The notes under the pieces are model-generated. The model saw nothing but the letters and a program-made list of their open reading frames with translations. It searched no databases and was not told where the DNA came from. Of a stretch of 64,000 nt of DNA, positions 24,343 through 33,708 are shown piece after piece; positions within the stretch are counted from its first letter, which is position 1; every line of letters starts with the position of its first letter. The stretch comes from Sulfitobacter sp. LCG007 (GTDB taxonomy: Bacteria > Pseudomonadota > Alphaproteobacteria > Rhodobacterales > Rhodobacteraceae), in the NCBI RefSeq assembly GCF_040801785.1, contig NZ_CP161805.1, forward strand, positions 2,542,001 through 2,606,000. The letters run 5' to 3'. The translations under genes were made by a program, and so were the position numbers.

Positions 24343-26617
24343 TCTGCAGCAGCTCCCAAACATGTTGCGGCGTGAACGGCATGTCGGCCTGACGCACCCC
24401 GCGCGACCAGAGCGCGTCCTGCACGGCATTCGCCACCGCCGCCAGCGCGCCGACGGTCCCGGCCTCGCCGCAGCCCTTCATCCCCATGGCATTGGCCGTG
24501 GAGGGCACGGGTTCGGAGGTGAAGCCGATGTTGGGCACATCGGTGAAGCGCGGCATCGCGTAGTCCATGAAGGTCGCCGTCAGCAGCTGCCCGTCCTCGT
24601 CATAGACCGTGCGTTCCATGAGCGCCTGGCCGATGCCCTGCACCACCCCGCCATGCACCTGCCCCTCGGCCAGCATCGGGTTGATCAGGTTCCCGAAGTC
24701 GTCCACCACGGTGTAGCGATCGACCTCCACCGCCCCTGTCTCGGGATCCACGACCACCTCGCAGACGTGGCAACCGTTCGGAAAGCTCCGCGCGGGCAGC
24801 GTCGCGCGCTCTTCGTGCACCAGAAGATCCTCGCGGCCTTTCGCACGGGCCATCTCGGCCACTTCGAGCATGGTGGGCGTCTCGTTGCTGCCCTCGGCGC
24901 GGAAGCGTTCGTCGTCGAAGCTGATGGCCGACGCGTCGACGCCCAGTTCCTCGGCCAGGAAGTCGGTGAAGACTTCCGTCATCTTCGCAACCGTGGCCAG
25001 CGTGGCGTTGGTCTGGGTCGTGACCGAACGCGAGCCGCCCGTACCGCCGCCCTTGGCGATGAGATCGCTGTCGCCCTGAACGACGAGGATCTTCTCGGGC
25101 GCAATCCCGGTCTGGTCCGCGAGGAATTTCGCATAGACCGTCTCGTGTCCCTGGCCGTTCGACTGAGTGCCGACGTAGATCGTCACCGTACCATCCTCGT
25201 TGAAGGTCACTTTCGCGCCCTCCGAAGGATCGCCCAGAATGCTTTCGATATAGTAACAGGTCCCCAGACCCCGAAGCCGCCCCTGCCGGGCGTCCTCGGA
25301 CCGGCGGTCCGTGAAGCCCTCCACATCCGCCTGCGCCCTCGCGCGCTCGGCCACCCTGACGAAATCGCCCACGTCGTAGGTCTCGCCCGTGGCGGTGGTA
25401 TACGGAAACTGATCCGGCTTGATGAAATTGATCCGCCGCAATTCGAAGGGGTCGATCCCGAGTTCGCGCGCGGCCCGGTCGATCACGCGCTCGAGAAGAT
25501 AGATCGCCTCGGGCCGTCCCGCGCCGCGATAGGCGTCCACCGGTACGGTATTGGTGTAATACCCCTCGACCTGAAGCCAGGTCGTCTGCACGTCATAGGT
25601 GCCCATCAGCACCCGCGAGAAAAGGAAGGTCTGTATCATCTGCGCGAAGGTGGAATTGTAGGCTCCGAGATCGCATTTCGTCCGCACCCGGTAGGCGGTG
25701 ATGCGGTTGTCGGCGTCAAAGGCCAGCTCGCCCACCGAGACCAGCGCGCGCCCGCCATTGTCGCTCAGCATCGCCTCGGTCCGGTCCGACATCCAGATAA
25801 CCGGCTTGCCCGTCACCCGCGCCGCCTGAGCGACCGGGAAGTGCTCGGGATAAGAGAAACTCTTCATCCCGAAACCGCCGCCCGTATCCGGGTTGGTCAC
25901 GCGCACCTTCTCGGCCGGCAGCCCGAAGGCCGCCATCATCCGGTCCTTGTGCGCCCAGACGCCCTGCCCGTTGATCGCAATGTGCAGCTTGTCGCCTTCC
26001 CACTGGGCGTAGCAGCCCCGCGGCTCCATCGAGTTGACGATGATCCGGTTGTCGCCGACCTCGAGCGAGACCACTCGCGCCGCCTCGGCAAAGGCCTTCT
26101 CGGTTGCGTCCTCGTCTCCCTGCCCCCAGTCGAAGGCCAGGTTGCCCGGCGCCTCGGCATGGATATCGACCCCGCCCTTCTCAAGTCCCAGCTGTGCGGG
26201 AAGCTCCTCGTAGTCGAGCTCGATCATCTCGATCGCATCGCGCGCCTGATCCGAGGTTTCCGCCACGACCATCACCACGGGCTCGCCCACGAAGTTAAGC
26301 TTGCCCCTGGCCAGCACGGGCCGCAGCGGCGCCGCACCTTGGCTGCCGTCCCGGTTCTTCTGTGTCGTCGCGGCCATGGCGATGTTTATGCCCGCCGCCT
26401 CCATGTCCTCGATGGTCAGCACGGCCTGCACCCCGGGCGCTTCGCGGGCCGCCGAGACGTCCAGCGCGGTGATCTTGGCATGCGCCACGGGCGAGCGCAG
26501 GAAATGCGCCCGAAGCGCGCCCTCCGGGGCCACATCCTCCATGTACTGCCCCTGCCCAGTCAGAAATCGAACGTCCTCGACACGCTTCACCGGCTGGCTC
26601 TTGCCGAACTTATCCAT
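24320..26617 (-). CDS. Molybdenum hydroxylase large subunit (xanthine dehydrogenase / CoxL form II family)
   Basis: 765-residue molybdopterin-cytosine-dinucleotide-binding subunit. The N-terminal aldehyde-oxidase a/b hammerhead (about 10-130) is followed by the Mo-cofactor domain. The active-site loop reads AYRGAGR (about 358-364), the form II signature, rather than the AYxCSFR loop of true CO dehydrogenase. KGCGEAGT near the C-terminus carries the conserved catalytic Glu. The start at 26617 has GGGAG upstream. No FAD-binding or 2Fe-2S subunit gene is adjacent on either side, so partner subunits must be elsewhere. The substrate is unknown (aldehyde or N-heterocycle likely). Confidence 0.92.
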   Translation of the reverse strand: MDKFGKSQPVKRVEDVRFLTGQGQYMEDVAPEGALRAHFLRSPVAHAKITALDVSAAREAPGVQAVLTIEDMEAAGINIAMAATTQKNRDGSQGAAPLRPVLARGKLNFVGEPVVMVVAETSDQARDAIEMIELDYEELPAQLGLEKGGVDIHAEAPGNLAFDWGQGDEDATEKAFAEAARVVSLEVGDNRIIVNSMEPRGCYAQWEGDKLHIAINGQGVWAHKDRMMAAFGLPAEKVRVTNPDTGGGFGMKSFSYPEHFPVAQAARVTGKPVIWMSDRTEAMLSDNGGRALVSVGELAFDADNRITAYRVRTKCDLGAYNSTFAQMIQTFLFSRVLMGTYDVQTTWLQVEGYYTNTVPVDAYRGAGRPEAIYLLERVIDRAARELGIDPFELRRINFIKPDQFPYTTATGETYDVGDFVRVAERARAQADVEGFTDRRSEDARQGRLRGLGTCYYIESILGDPSEGAKVTFNEDGTVTIYVGTQSNGQGHETVYAKFLADQTGIAPEKILVVQGDSDLIAKGGGTGGSRSVTTQTNATLATVAKMTEVFTDFLAEELGVDASAISFDDERFRAEGSNETPTMLEVAEMARAKGREDLLVHEERATLPARSFPNGCHVCEVVVDPETGAVEVDRYTVVDDFGNLINPMLAEGQVHGGVVQGIGQALMERTVYDEDGQLLTATFMDYAMPRFTDVPNIGFTSEPVPSTANAMGMKGCGEAGTVGALAAVANAVQDALWSRGVRQADMPFTPQHVWELLQNEAIAAQ

Positions 26618-27167
26618 GAAAATGCTCCCTGCTGGCGAACGTGGATGTCGCGCCGCTTTGGCGCGGCACCGGGCGGACACTAACGGCACGGACGGGCTTG
26701 TAAAGGCGAGGACCGAGCTTTCCCGCCGCCACGGCGAACGCTGCGATCAGACGCCGCGCAAACCACCAGCCAGGACGCGACGCGACCGCCCCTCGCGGCG
26801 GTTCGGACCCCCCGAACGTGATGGCAAGGCGAAGGGGCGGCCCGCCCCCTTCTTTACGGCGGAGGCGGACGCGCCTTGCTGGCTTTCAGGTGTTTCCGTG
26901 AGTGAGGCCCGGCTGCGCCCGAGGCATCTGCCCGGTCGGAAATTGACCGGTCCCAAACGCTGCGCCGTCATGAGGTTCAATCCTCACATTCATGATTTCA
27001 CGCCGAACCCGGGGCGCACAGTCAGGAATTCCATACCTCGCAACCGCCCGGCCGGATTTCACCCAAGCAGGCGCGCGCCCGCGGCCATTTCCCGCACCGC
27101 CGCCTTCCCCTTTGCCCCATCCTCGGCTAGATGATCCCTCCGACAGCAGACGAAGGACGCGACGCCC
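26618..27167. other. 550-base divergent intergenic region with several hairpins, no gene seen
   Basis: It lies between the molybdenum hydroxylase (leftward) and valS (rightward). No convincing coding frame was found. Four stem-loops stand out: GCGCC/GGCGC soon after 26640, GTTCGG/CCGAAC (26801-26817), a 9-bp GC stem ending in TTT (26831-26855), and CCGGTC/GACCGG (26932-26950). It may hold two promoters, a valS leader, or a small RNA. Confidence 0.6.
26831..26855 (+). terminator. Terminator-like hairpin in the valS upstream region
   Basis: GAAGGGGCG pairs with CGCCCC(C)TTC with one bulged C, a 3-base loop and a TTT tail. It is oriented to stop plus-strand transcription, yet no plus-strand gene ends here, so it may be an attenuator in a long valS leader or the end of a small RNA. 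Confidence 0.45.
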
Positions 27168-30095
27168 ATGGCGCTGGACAAGACATTCGACGCGAAGGAG
27201 GCCGAGAGCCGACTCTACGCCGCCTGGGAAGAGGCCGGCGCCTTCAAGGCAGGGGCCAATGCCTCGCGCCCCGAAACCTTCTGCATCATGATCCCGCCGC
27301 CGAACGTGACCGGCTCGCTTCACATGGGACATGCCTTCAACAACACGCTTCAGGACATCCTGGTGCGCTGGCACCGCATGCGCGGCTTCGACACGCTCTG
27401 GCAGCCCGGTCAGGATCATGCGGGCATCGCCACCCAGATGGTGGTCGAGCGCGAACTGGCAAAATCCAACATGCGCCGCACCGATTTCTCGCGCGAGGAA
27501 TTCGTCAGCAAGGTCTGGGGCCAGAAGAAGCAGTCCGGCGGCACCATCATCGGACAATTGAAGCGCCTCGGAGCCTCGCTCGACTGGTCGCGCAACGCCT
27601 TCACCATGTCCGGCGCTCCCGGTGCGCCCGAGGGCGAGGACGGCAATTTCCACGACGCCGTCATCAAGGTCTTCGTGGACATGTACAACAAGGGCCTGAT
27701 CTACCGCGGCAAGCGGCTGGTCAACTGGGACCCGCATTTCGAGACCGCGATCTCCGACCTGGAGGTCGAGAACGTCGAGGTCGACGGCCACATGTGGCAC
27801 TTCAAGTACCCGCTGGCAGGGGGCGAGACCTACACCTACGTCGAGAAGGACGAGGACGGCAATGTGGTGCTGGAGGAGGAGCGCGACTACATCTCCATCG
27901 CCACCACGCGCCCCGAGACGATGCTGGGCGACGGCGCGGTCGCGGTGCATCCGTCGGATGAGCGTTACGCGCCAATCGTCGGTAAACTCTGCGAAATTCC
28001 GGTCGGCCCGAAAGAGCATCGCCGGATGATCCCGATCATCACCGACGACTATCCGGACCCGGATTTCGGATCCGGCGCGGTGAAGATCACCGGGGCGCAT
28101 GACTTCAACGACTACGGCGTGGCGCAGCGCAACGGCATCCCGATGTACCGGTTGATGGACACGCGCGGCCACATGCGCGACGACGGCGCCCCCTATGCCG
28201 AGGCCGCCGCCATCGCCATGGCCGTGGCGAAAGGTGAGAAGATCCTGAGCGAGGCCGAGGCCGACGCCCTCAACCTCGTCCCCGACGACCTGCGCGGTCT
28301 GGACCGCTTCGAGGCGCGGAAGCGCGTGGTCGATCAGATCACACGCGAAGGGCTTGCCGTCATGGTCCCCGATCACGACGCCGACCCTGAGGAAACGTTC
28401 GACCCCGCCGACACGCCGCTGCTGAAGCCGCTGGTCGAGTCGAAGAAGATCATGCAACCCTTTGGCGACAGATCGAAAACCGTCATCGAGCCGATGCTGA
28501 CAGACCAGTGGTTTGTCGAGACCTCGAAGATCGTCCAGCCCGCCATCGACGCGGTGCGCAACGGAGAGGTCACGATCCTGCCCGAGCAGGACCGCAAGGT
28601 CTATTTCAACTGGCTGGAAAACATCGAACCCTGGTGCATCTCCCGCCAGCTCTGGTGGGGGCACCAGATTCCGGTGTGGTTCGACGCGGACGGCAATCAG
28701 TATTGCGCCCCGAGTGAAGCGGAAGCGCAGGCCAAGGCAGGTGCAGGCGTGGCGCTGACCCGCGACCCCGACGTCCTCGACACCTGGTTCTCCTCCGGCC
28801 TCTGGCCCATCGGCACGCTGGGCTGGCCAGAGAAGACTTCGGAACTCGAGAAATACTTCCCCACCTCCGTCCTCGTCACCGGCTTCGACATCATCTTCTT
28901 CTGGGTCGCCCGGATGATGATGATGCAATACGCAGTGGTGGGCCAAAAGCCGTTCGACACCGTCTATGTCCACGCCCTCGTCCGCGACGAGAAGGGCAAG
29001 AAGATGTCGAAATCGCTCGGCAACGTGCTCGACCCGCTGGAGCTGATCGACGAATACGGCGCCGATGCCGTGCGCTTCACGCTGACATCGATGGCCGCGA
29101 TGGGCCGTGACCTGAAGTTGTCCACGCAACGCATTGCCGGCTATCGGAATTTCGGTACCAAACTCTGGAACGCCTGCCGCTTCGCCGAGATGAACGGCGT
29201 CTTCGAGGCCCCGCGCGCTCCGGTCCATGCGGATGGCGCCATTGACCTCGCCCCGCAATTTCCGGTCAACAAGTGGATTGTCGGTGAAACCGCCCGCGTC
29301 CGCGAAACCGTGGACGAGGCGCTGACAAACTTCCGCTTCAACGACGCAGCCAACGCGCTTTACGCATTCGTCTGGGGCACGGTCTGCGACTGGTATGTGG
29401 AACTCTCCAAGCCCCTGCTGCAGGACGCCGACAACGCCGAGGCCGCGCCCGAGACGCGCGCCGTCATGGCGTGGGTGCTCGACCAGTGTCTCGTGCTGCT
29501 GCATCCGATCATGCCCTTCGTGACCGAAGAGCTGTGGGACAAGACCGGCGCGCGCACGGGGATGCTGGTCCATGCCGACTGGCCGACCTACGCCTCCGAT
29601 GCGCTGGTCGATTCGCAGGCGGATCACGAAATCAACTGGGTCATCTCGCTGATCGAGAACATCCGCTCGGCACGGGCGCAGATGCATGTTCCGGCGGGTC
29701 TCTACGTGGCGCTGCTGGCGACCGACATCGACACTGCGGGCGAAGCTGCCTGGGCGCGCAACGAGGCGATGATCAAGCGTCTCGCCCGGGTGGCCGACCT
29801 CGACCGCGTGGCAAGCTTCCCGAAGGGTACCGTCTCGATCGCCGTTCGTGGCGCGAGCTTTGGGCTTCCGCTGGCCGATATCATCGACATCGCCGAAGAG
29901 AAGGCGCGGCTGCAAAAGTCCCTCGACAAGCTCGGCAAGGAGCTCGGCGGCCTGCGCGGCCGGCTCAAGAACCCGAACTTCGCCGCTTCGGCCCCAGAGG
30001 AGGTGGTCGAGGAGACCCGCGCCAACCTTGTCCTGCGCGAGGAAGAGGAAGCCAAGCTGCGCGAGGCACTGGAGCGGCTGGCCGAGCTCGGCTGA
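27168..30095 (+). CDS. valS: Valyl-tRNA synthetase
   Basis: 975-residue class Ia synthetase that charges tRNA-Val. The HIGH-type motif is HMGH (52-55) within [13 protein letters not shown], and KKMSKSLGN lies at about 611-619. Between them is the CP1 editing domain with [11 protein letters not shown], which clears mischarged Thr. The anticodon-binding domain and a C-terminal coiled coil (about 905-975, Lys/Glu/Leu-rich) complete the family layout. Length is normal. It converges with the crotonase gene with only 3 bases between stop codons. Confidence 0.98.
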   Translation: MALDKTFDAKEAESRLYAAWEEAGAFKAGANASRPETFCIMIPPPNVTGSLHMGHAFNNTLQDILVRWHRMRGFDTLWQPGQDHAGIATQMVVERELAKSNMRRTDFSREEFVSKVWGQKKQSGGTIIGQLKRLGASLDWSRNAFTMSGAPGAPEGEDGNFHDAVIKVFVDMYNKGLIYRGKRLVNWDPHFETAISDLEVENVEVDGHMWHFKYPLAGGETYTYVEKDEDGNVVLEEERDYISIATTRPETMLGDGAVAVHPSDERYAPIVGKLCEIPVGPKEHRRMIPIITDDYPDPDFGSGAVKITGAHDFNDYGVAQRNGIPMYRLMDTRGHMRDDGAPYAEAAAIAMAVAKGEKILSEAEADALNLVPDDLRGLDRFEARKRVVDQITREGLAVMVPDHDADPEETFDPADTPLLKPLVESKKIMQPFGDRSKTVIEPMLTDQWFVETSKIVQPAIDAVRNGEVTILPEQDRKVYFNWLENIEPWCISRQLWWGHQIPVWFDADGNQYCAPSEAEAQAKAGAGVALTRDPDVLDTWFSSGLWPIGTLGWPEKTSELEKYFPTSVLVTGFDIIFFWVARMMMMQYAVVGQKPFDTVYVHALVRDEKGKKMSKSLGNVLDPLELIDEYGADAVRFTLTSMAAMGRDLKLSTQRIAGYRNFGTKLWNACRFAEMNGVFEAPRAPVHADGAIDLAPQFPVNKWIVGETARVRETVDEALTNFRFNDAANALYAFVWGTVCDWYVELSKPLLQDADNAEAAPETRAVMAWVLDQCLVLLHPIMPFVTEELWDKTGARTGMLVHADWPTYASDALVDSQADHEINWVISLIENIRSARAQMHVPAGLYVALLATDIDTAGEAAWARNEAMIKRLARVADLDRVASFPKGTVSIAVRGASFGLPLADIIDIAEEKARLQKSLDKLGKELGGLRGRLKNPNFAASAPEEVVEETRANLVLREEEEAKLREALERLAELG

Positions 30096-30098
30096 GCG

Positions 30099-30887
30099 CT
30101 ATGCAAACCTGGGCGCGCGCTTTGCAAATTGCGCCGCCACCACTTCCATCTGCTCAGGCCTGCCGATCAGCGCCGCCTGTTCGCGAGACTCCGCCAGCAG
30201 GACCTCGGCTTCATCGGCGGTTTCCGCCATCGCGATCAGCCGCTTCGCGGCCCGGATGGCATTCGGTCCCTTCGCCGCGATGGCGCGCGCGAGCTCAATC
30301 GCCGAGGCCATCGGATCCTCGGCAAGTTCCGTGACCAGCCCGCAGCGTTCGGCCTGCGCGCCATCCACTGGCGCTGCGGTGTAGATCAGCCGGCGCATGA
30401 CGTCCGATCGCACCAGCCGCGGCAGCAGCACCATGCCACCCATGTCCGGCACGATTCCCCATTTCATTTCCATCACCGCAAGCCGCGCGCTGGGTGCGGC
30501 GATGCGGATGTCGGCCCCCAGCGCCAGTTGCAGACCCGCGCCGAAGACGTTGCCGTGCAGCACGGCGATGACCGGTATCTCGAGCCGCCGCAGCGCAAGG
30601 GAGAATTCCTGCCACTGGTTCGTCGTCCCATCTCCGTGGGTGCGCGGCAGGATTGCCGTGCCGGGATCCTTGCCGATCAGCCCGCTCAGCGCTTCGAGAT
30701 CGATCCCGGCGCAGAAGTCCGGTCCCTCGCCCGACAGGATGACAACCCGCGCTTCGGAGGCCGCGATGTCGGCGGCGGCGGCAATGACGGCGTCAATCAT
30801 CTCCTGATCGACCGCGTTGCGTTTTTCCGGCCGCACCAAGCGGATCCGGGCGACATGATCGGCAATTTCAAGTGCCACGCGGGCCAT
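30099..30887 (-). CDS. Crotonase-family protein with dienoyl-CoA-isomerase-like acidic pair
   Basis: 262-residue enoyl-CoA hydratase/isomerase-fold protein. Oxyanion-hole segments are DFCAGIDL (57-64) and GNVFGAGLQLALGADIRIA (112-130). The first catalytic Glu of enoyl-CoA hydratase (GGGCE) is replaced by Gln120, while Glu140 and Asp148 (VMEMKWGIVPDMGG) are eight residues apart, the spacing of the Glu/Asp pair in delta3,5-delta2,4-dienoyl-CoA isomerases. An isomerase is therefore more likely than a hydratase. The ATG at 30887 follows a perfect GGGAG. It is monocistronic and divergent from the HisC-like gene. Confidence 0.88.
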   Translation of the reverse strand: MARVALEIADHVARIRLVRPEKRNAVDQEMIDAVIAAAADIAASEARVVILSGEGPDFCAGIDLEALSGLIGKDPGTAILPRTHGDGTTNQWQEFSLALRRLEIPVIAVLHGNVFGAGLQLALGADIRIAAPSARLAVMEMKWGIVPDMGGMVLLPRLVRSDVMRRLIYTAAPVDGAQAERCGLVTELAEDPMASAIELARAIAAKGPNAIRAAKRLIAMAETADEAEVLLAESREQAALIGRPEQMEVVAAQFAKRAPRFA

Positions 30888-31000
30888 GTTGACTATCTCC
30901 CCTGTCGGCGCAATCAGACCTCAGCGACAGGCTTCGCGCCAGCGAAACGTGACGGCAGAGGCCCCTTGCCAGCGCCGCCGGCCAGGTCTTATCTGCCGCC

Positions 31001-32104
31001 ATGACACGCTTTCGCCTCACGCCGCTTGCCGCTTCGCTGCCCTCCACCGTGCCGTTTGTCGGCCCCGAAACGCAGGAGCGCGCGCGCGGTGCCACCTTCG
31101 CCGTCCGGCTGGGCGCGAATGAAAGCGTATTCGGACCGTCGCCCAGGGCGATCGAGGCGATGGCGGCAACCGGCCACTGGATGTACGGCGACCCCGAGAA
31201 CCACGAGCTTCGCACGGCGCTTGCCCGCCATCACGACATCGCGCCCGAATGCATCGTCGTGGGCGAGGGCATCGACGGGCTGCTCGGGTATCTGGTGCGT
31301 CTCTTCGTCGGTCCCGGCGATGCCGTTGTGACGTCCGAGGGGGCGTATCCCACCTTCAATTTCCATGTGGCAGGCTACGGCGGCACGTTGCACAAGGTGC
31401 CCTACAAGGGCGACTTCGAGGACCCGGAAACGCTGTTTGCAAAATCCGCCGAGGTCTTTGCAAAGCTGGTATATCTAGCGAACCCGGACAATCCCATGGG
31501 CACCCATCACAGTGGCGCGCGACTGGCAGCGGCGATGGACGGCCTGCCCGAGGGAACGCTTTTCGTTCTGGACGAGGCCTATGTGGATTGCGCACCGGAG
31601 GGCACTGCCCTGCCGCTCCCGGCGGACGATCCGCGGGTGATCCGGATGCGCACCTTCTCGAAGGTCTACGGACTTGCGGGTGCACGGGTAGGCTATGCCA
31701 TCGGACATCCCGACCTGATCCTCTCCTTCAACAAGGTCCGCAACCATTTCGGCATGAGCCGGGCGGCACAGGCGGGGGCGCTGGCGGCGCTCGGGGATGA
31801 CACATGGCTGGCCGAGGTCCGGCGACGCATCGCCGCGTCGCGGGAACGGATCGCCGGCATCGCGCTTTCGCACGGCCTCGTGCCGGTACCGTCAGCCACG
31901 AATTTCGTCGCCATCGATTGCGGGGGCGACGGTGCCTTCGCCAGGCGCGTCCTCGACGGTCTGATCGCGCGCGGCATCTTCGTGCGCATGCCCTTCGCGC
32001 CGCCCCAGAACCGCTGCATCCGCATCAGTTGCGGAACGGACGATGACCTCGATCTCTTCGCCGCCGCGCTGCCCGGTGCTCTGGAGGATGCCCGGGCCCG
32101 GTGA
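31001..32104 (+). CDS. PLP-dependent class I/II aminotransferase, HisC-like
   Basis: 367-residue fold-type I aminotransferase. The PLP lysine is Lys221 in RTFSKVYGLAGARVGYAIG. DEAYVDC supplies the Asp-Tyr pair for the cofactor, NPDNPMG the substrate-loop Asn, and CIRISCGT the carboxylate-binding Arg. The overall pattern is that of histidinol-phosphate aminotransferase paralogues, which also take aromatic amino acids. It is not next to other his genes, so it may be an aromatic aminotransferase. A small membrane-protein gene follows after 54 bases. Confidence 0.88.
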   Translation: MTRFRLTPLAASLPSTVPFVGPETQERARGATFAVRLGANESVFGPSPRAIEAMAATGHWMYGDPENHELRTALARHHDIAPECIVVGEGIDGLLGYLVRLFVGPGDAVVTSEGAYPTFNFHVAGYGGTLHKVPYKGDFEDPETLFAKSAEVFAKLVYLANPDNPMGTHHSGARLAAAMDGLPEGTLFVLDEAYVDCAPEGTALPLPADDPRVIRMRTFSKVYGLAGARVGYAIGHPDLILSFNKVRNHFGMSRAAQAGALAALGDDTWLAEVRRRIAASRERIAGIALSHGLVPVPSATNFVAIDCGGDGAFARRVLDGLIARGIFVRMPFAPPQNRCIRISCGTDDDLDLFAAALPGALEDARAR

Positions 32105-32158
32105 CGCGGCGCCGGCGCGTGCTATGCTTGAGGGCGGGAACTTCGCAGGAGGCGCGGC

Positions 32159-32359
32159 ATGGATGGCGACAGACGCGGCCGGGCACCGGATTACACGACG
32201 GCCTGCGTCGTGATGTTCGGCGTCAATCTCGGCTGGGTGCTGCTGACGCTCTTCGCGCTCTGGGGACTTCCCGCCGCCATGGCGGCGGGCTTTCTGCTGA
32301 ACCGATGGATCGGGCGTATCGCGGCGCGCCGGCAGACGGAGGCCGCTGCGCGGCGCTAG
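32159..32359 (+). CDS. Small two-helix membrane protein
   Basis: 66 residues: a charged N-terminus, two hydrophobic segments (about 13-34 and 37-48) and an Arg-rich cytoplasmic tail. AGGAGG lies 7-12 bases before the ATG, one of the strongest ribosome-binding sites in the window, which supports a real gene. Its TAG stop shares the four bases CTAG with the stop of the convergent aminotransferase. I do not recognise the family. Confidence 0.7.
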   Translation: MDGDRRGRAPDYTTACVVMFGVNLGWVLLTLFALWGLPAAMAAGFLLNRWIGRIAARRQTEAAARR

Positions 32360-33564
32360 GCGCCCCCGATCACCTCTGCCGCCGCTTCGAGCGCGCCCTT
32401 GCCGCGCGCGATACCCAGCGCGGCCATGCCGCTTTCGATACCGCCCAGCAGTCCCATGATCATGTGTCCGTTGACATGGCCCATGTGCCCGAGCCGGAAG
32501 AAGCCGTGCTCGCCCGGATCGCCGGGCTCGGCCATGCCGAGTCCGATGCCGAGGGTCAGGCCGATGTTGCGCTCGGTCCAGTTCCGCAGCTCGGTCCCGC
32601 CCGGCGCGTCGAGGCGCAGGGCGGTTACGGCATGGCTGCGCAACGCCGGATCGGCGACATTGAGCCGCAACGATCCGCCCTGCCCCCAGGCCGCGCAGGC
32701 CGCCCAGATCGCGCGGGCAAGGGTCGCATGACGGGCCCAGACCCGTTCGAGACCCTCTGAATGCAGCATGTCGAGCGCTGCCCGCAGGCCGTAGATGTGA
32801 TGCGTGGGCGCGGTCCCCGCCCAGTGATGCGCGAAGATCTTCGGGTTGGCGCGCGGCTCCCAGTCCCAGTAGCGGCTGACGCGCGCCATGCGGTCGCGAA
32901 CCTGCGCCGCGCGGTCGTTGAAGAACACGAAGCCCAGCCCCGGCGGCACCATCAGCCCCTTCTGGCAGCCCGCCACCATCACGTCGACGCCCCAGTCGTC
33001 CATCTCGAACACGTCGCAGGCCAGCGAGGCGATGCAATCCACCATCAGGAGCGCCGGATGGCCGGTCTCGTCCAGCGCCTTGCGCAGGGCCGCGATGTCG
33101 CTTCGCACGGAACTCGAAGTATCGACGTGAACCGCCAGCAGCGCCTTGATGCGATGCGCCCTGTCCGCGGAAAGGGCCTCGGCCACGCGGGCGGCGTCGA
33201 TGGGTGCGGATTTTCCGAAATCCAGCATCTCGACCTCGGCGCCAAGCCCCGCCGCCATCTCGCCCCAGCCGTGCCCGAAACGGCCCGTCGCCGCGACCAG
33301 CACGGTTTCACCCTCCGCGACCGTGTTGGCGAGAGCGGCTTCCCAGGCAGCATGGCCGTTGCCGATGTAGATCGCCACATGATGGCGTGTCCGGGCGACA
33401 CGGCGCAGGTCCGCGACGAGCTGCGGCATCATGTCCGGCAGCGCGCCCGCATAGATGTTCGGTGCGCCGCGGTGCATCGCGTTCAGAACGGCGTCGGGCA
33501 TCACCGAAGGGCCGGGAATGGCAAGATACGGCCTTCCCTGCGACAGGTCCGGATTTTGGGGCAT
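32356..33564 (-). CDS. Class V aminotransferase, alanine/serine-glyoxylate type
   Basis: 402-residue fold-type I PLP enzyme related to alanine-glyoxylate and serine-glyoxylate aminotransferases and to the purine-ring enzyme PucG. The N-terminal PGPS (18-21), the PLP phosphate loop GNGHAAWEAAL (68-78), the cofactor Asp in VDCIASLACD (175-184) and the Schiff-base Lys202 in AGCQKGLMVPPG are all present. The start at 33564 follows AAAGGA and gives the usual MPQNPDLSQGRPYLAIPGPS N-terminus. It is divergent from the ABC exporter. The amino donor cannot be fixed from sequence. Confidence 0.9.
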   Translation of the reverse strand: MPQNPDLSQGRPYLAIPGPSVMPDAVLNAMHRGAPNIYAGALPDMMPQLVADLRRVARTRHHVAIYIGNGHAAWEAALANTVAEGETVLVAATGRFGHGWGEMAAGLGAEVEMLDFGKSAPIDAARVAEALSADRAHRIKALLAVHVDTSSSVRSDIAALRKALDETGHPALLMVDCIASLACDVFEMDDWGVDVMVAGCQKGLMVPPGLGFVFFNDRAAQVRDRMARVSRYWDWEPRANPKIFAHHWAGTAPTHHIYGLRAALDMLHSEGLERVWARHATLARAIWAACAAWGQGGSLRLNVADPALRSHAVTALRLDAPGGTELRNWTERNIGLTLGIGLGMAEPGDPGEHGFFRLGHMGHVNGHMIMGLLGGIESGMAALGIARGKGALEAAAEVIGGA

Positions 33565-33708
33565 GGGTGCTGTCCTTTCAGGTCGCGGCCACACTAGCCG
33601 GACCGCGCACGCCGTCAATCCGCCCCGATGCTTGCATGCCGCGCGCTCGGGCCCTAAACCGGGGAACCGGCAAGGCTGCGCGCCTTGCGCAACGGCGAAA
33701 GCGGAACG

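Noticed and set aside
24320-26617. True aerobic CO dehydrogenase
   Set aside because: The active-site loop is AYRGAGR, not the AYxCSFR of form I enzymes, and no coxM or coxS genes are adjacent.
26960-26990. tRNA T-arm-like sequence (GGTTCAATCC)
   Set aside because: The stem pairing fails at the T-arm, and no acceptor, D-arm or anticodon arm can be built around it.
26886-29915. About 1000-codon minus-strand frame
   Set aside because: It lies antisense to valS, which is complete and has all synthetase motifs; the antisense protein is low-complexity.
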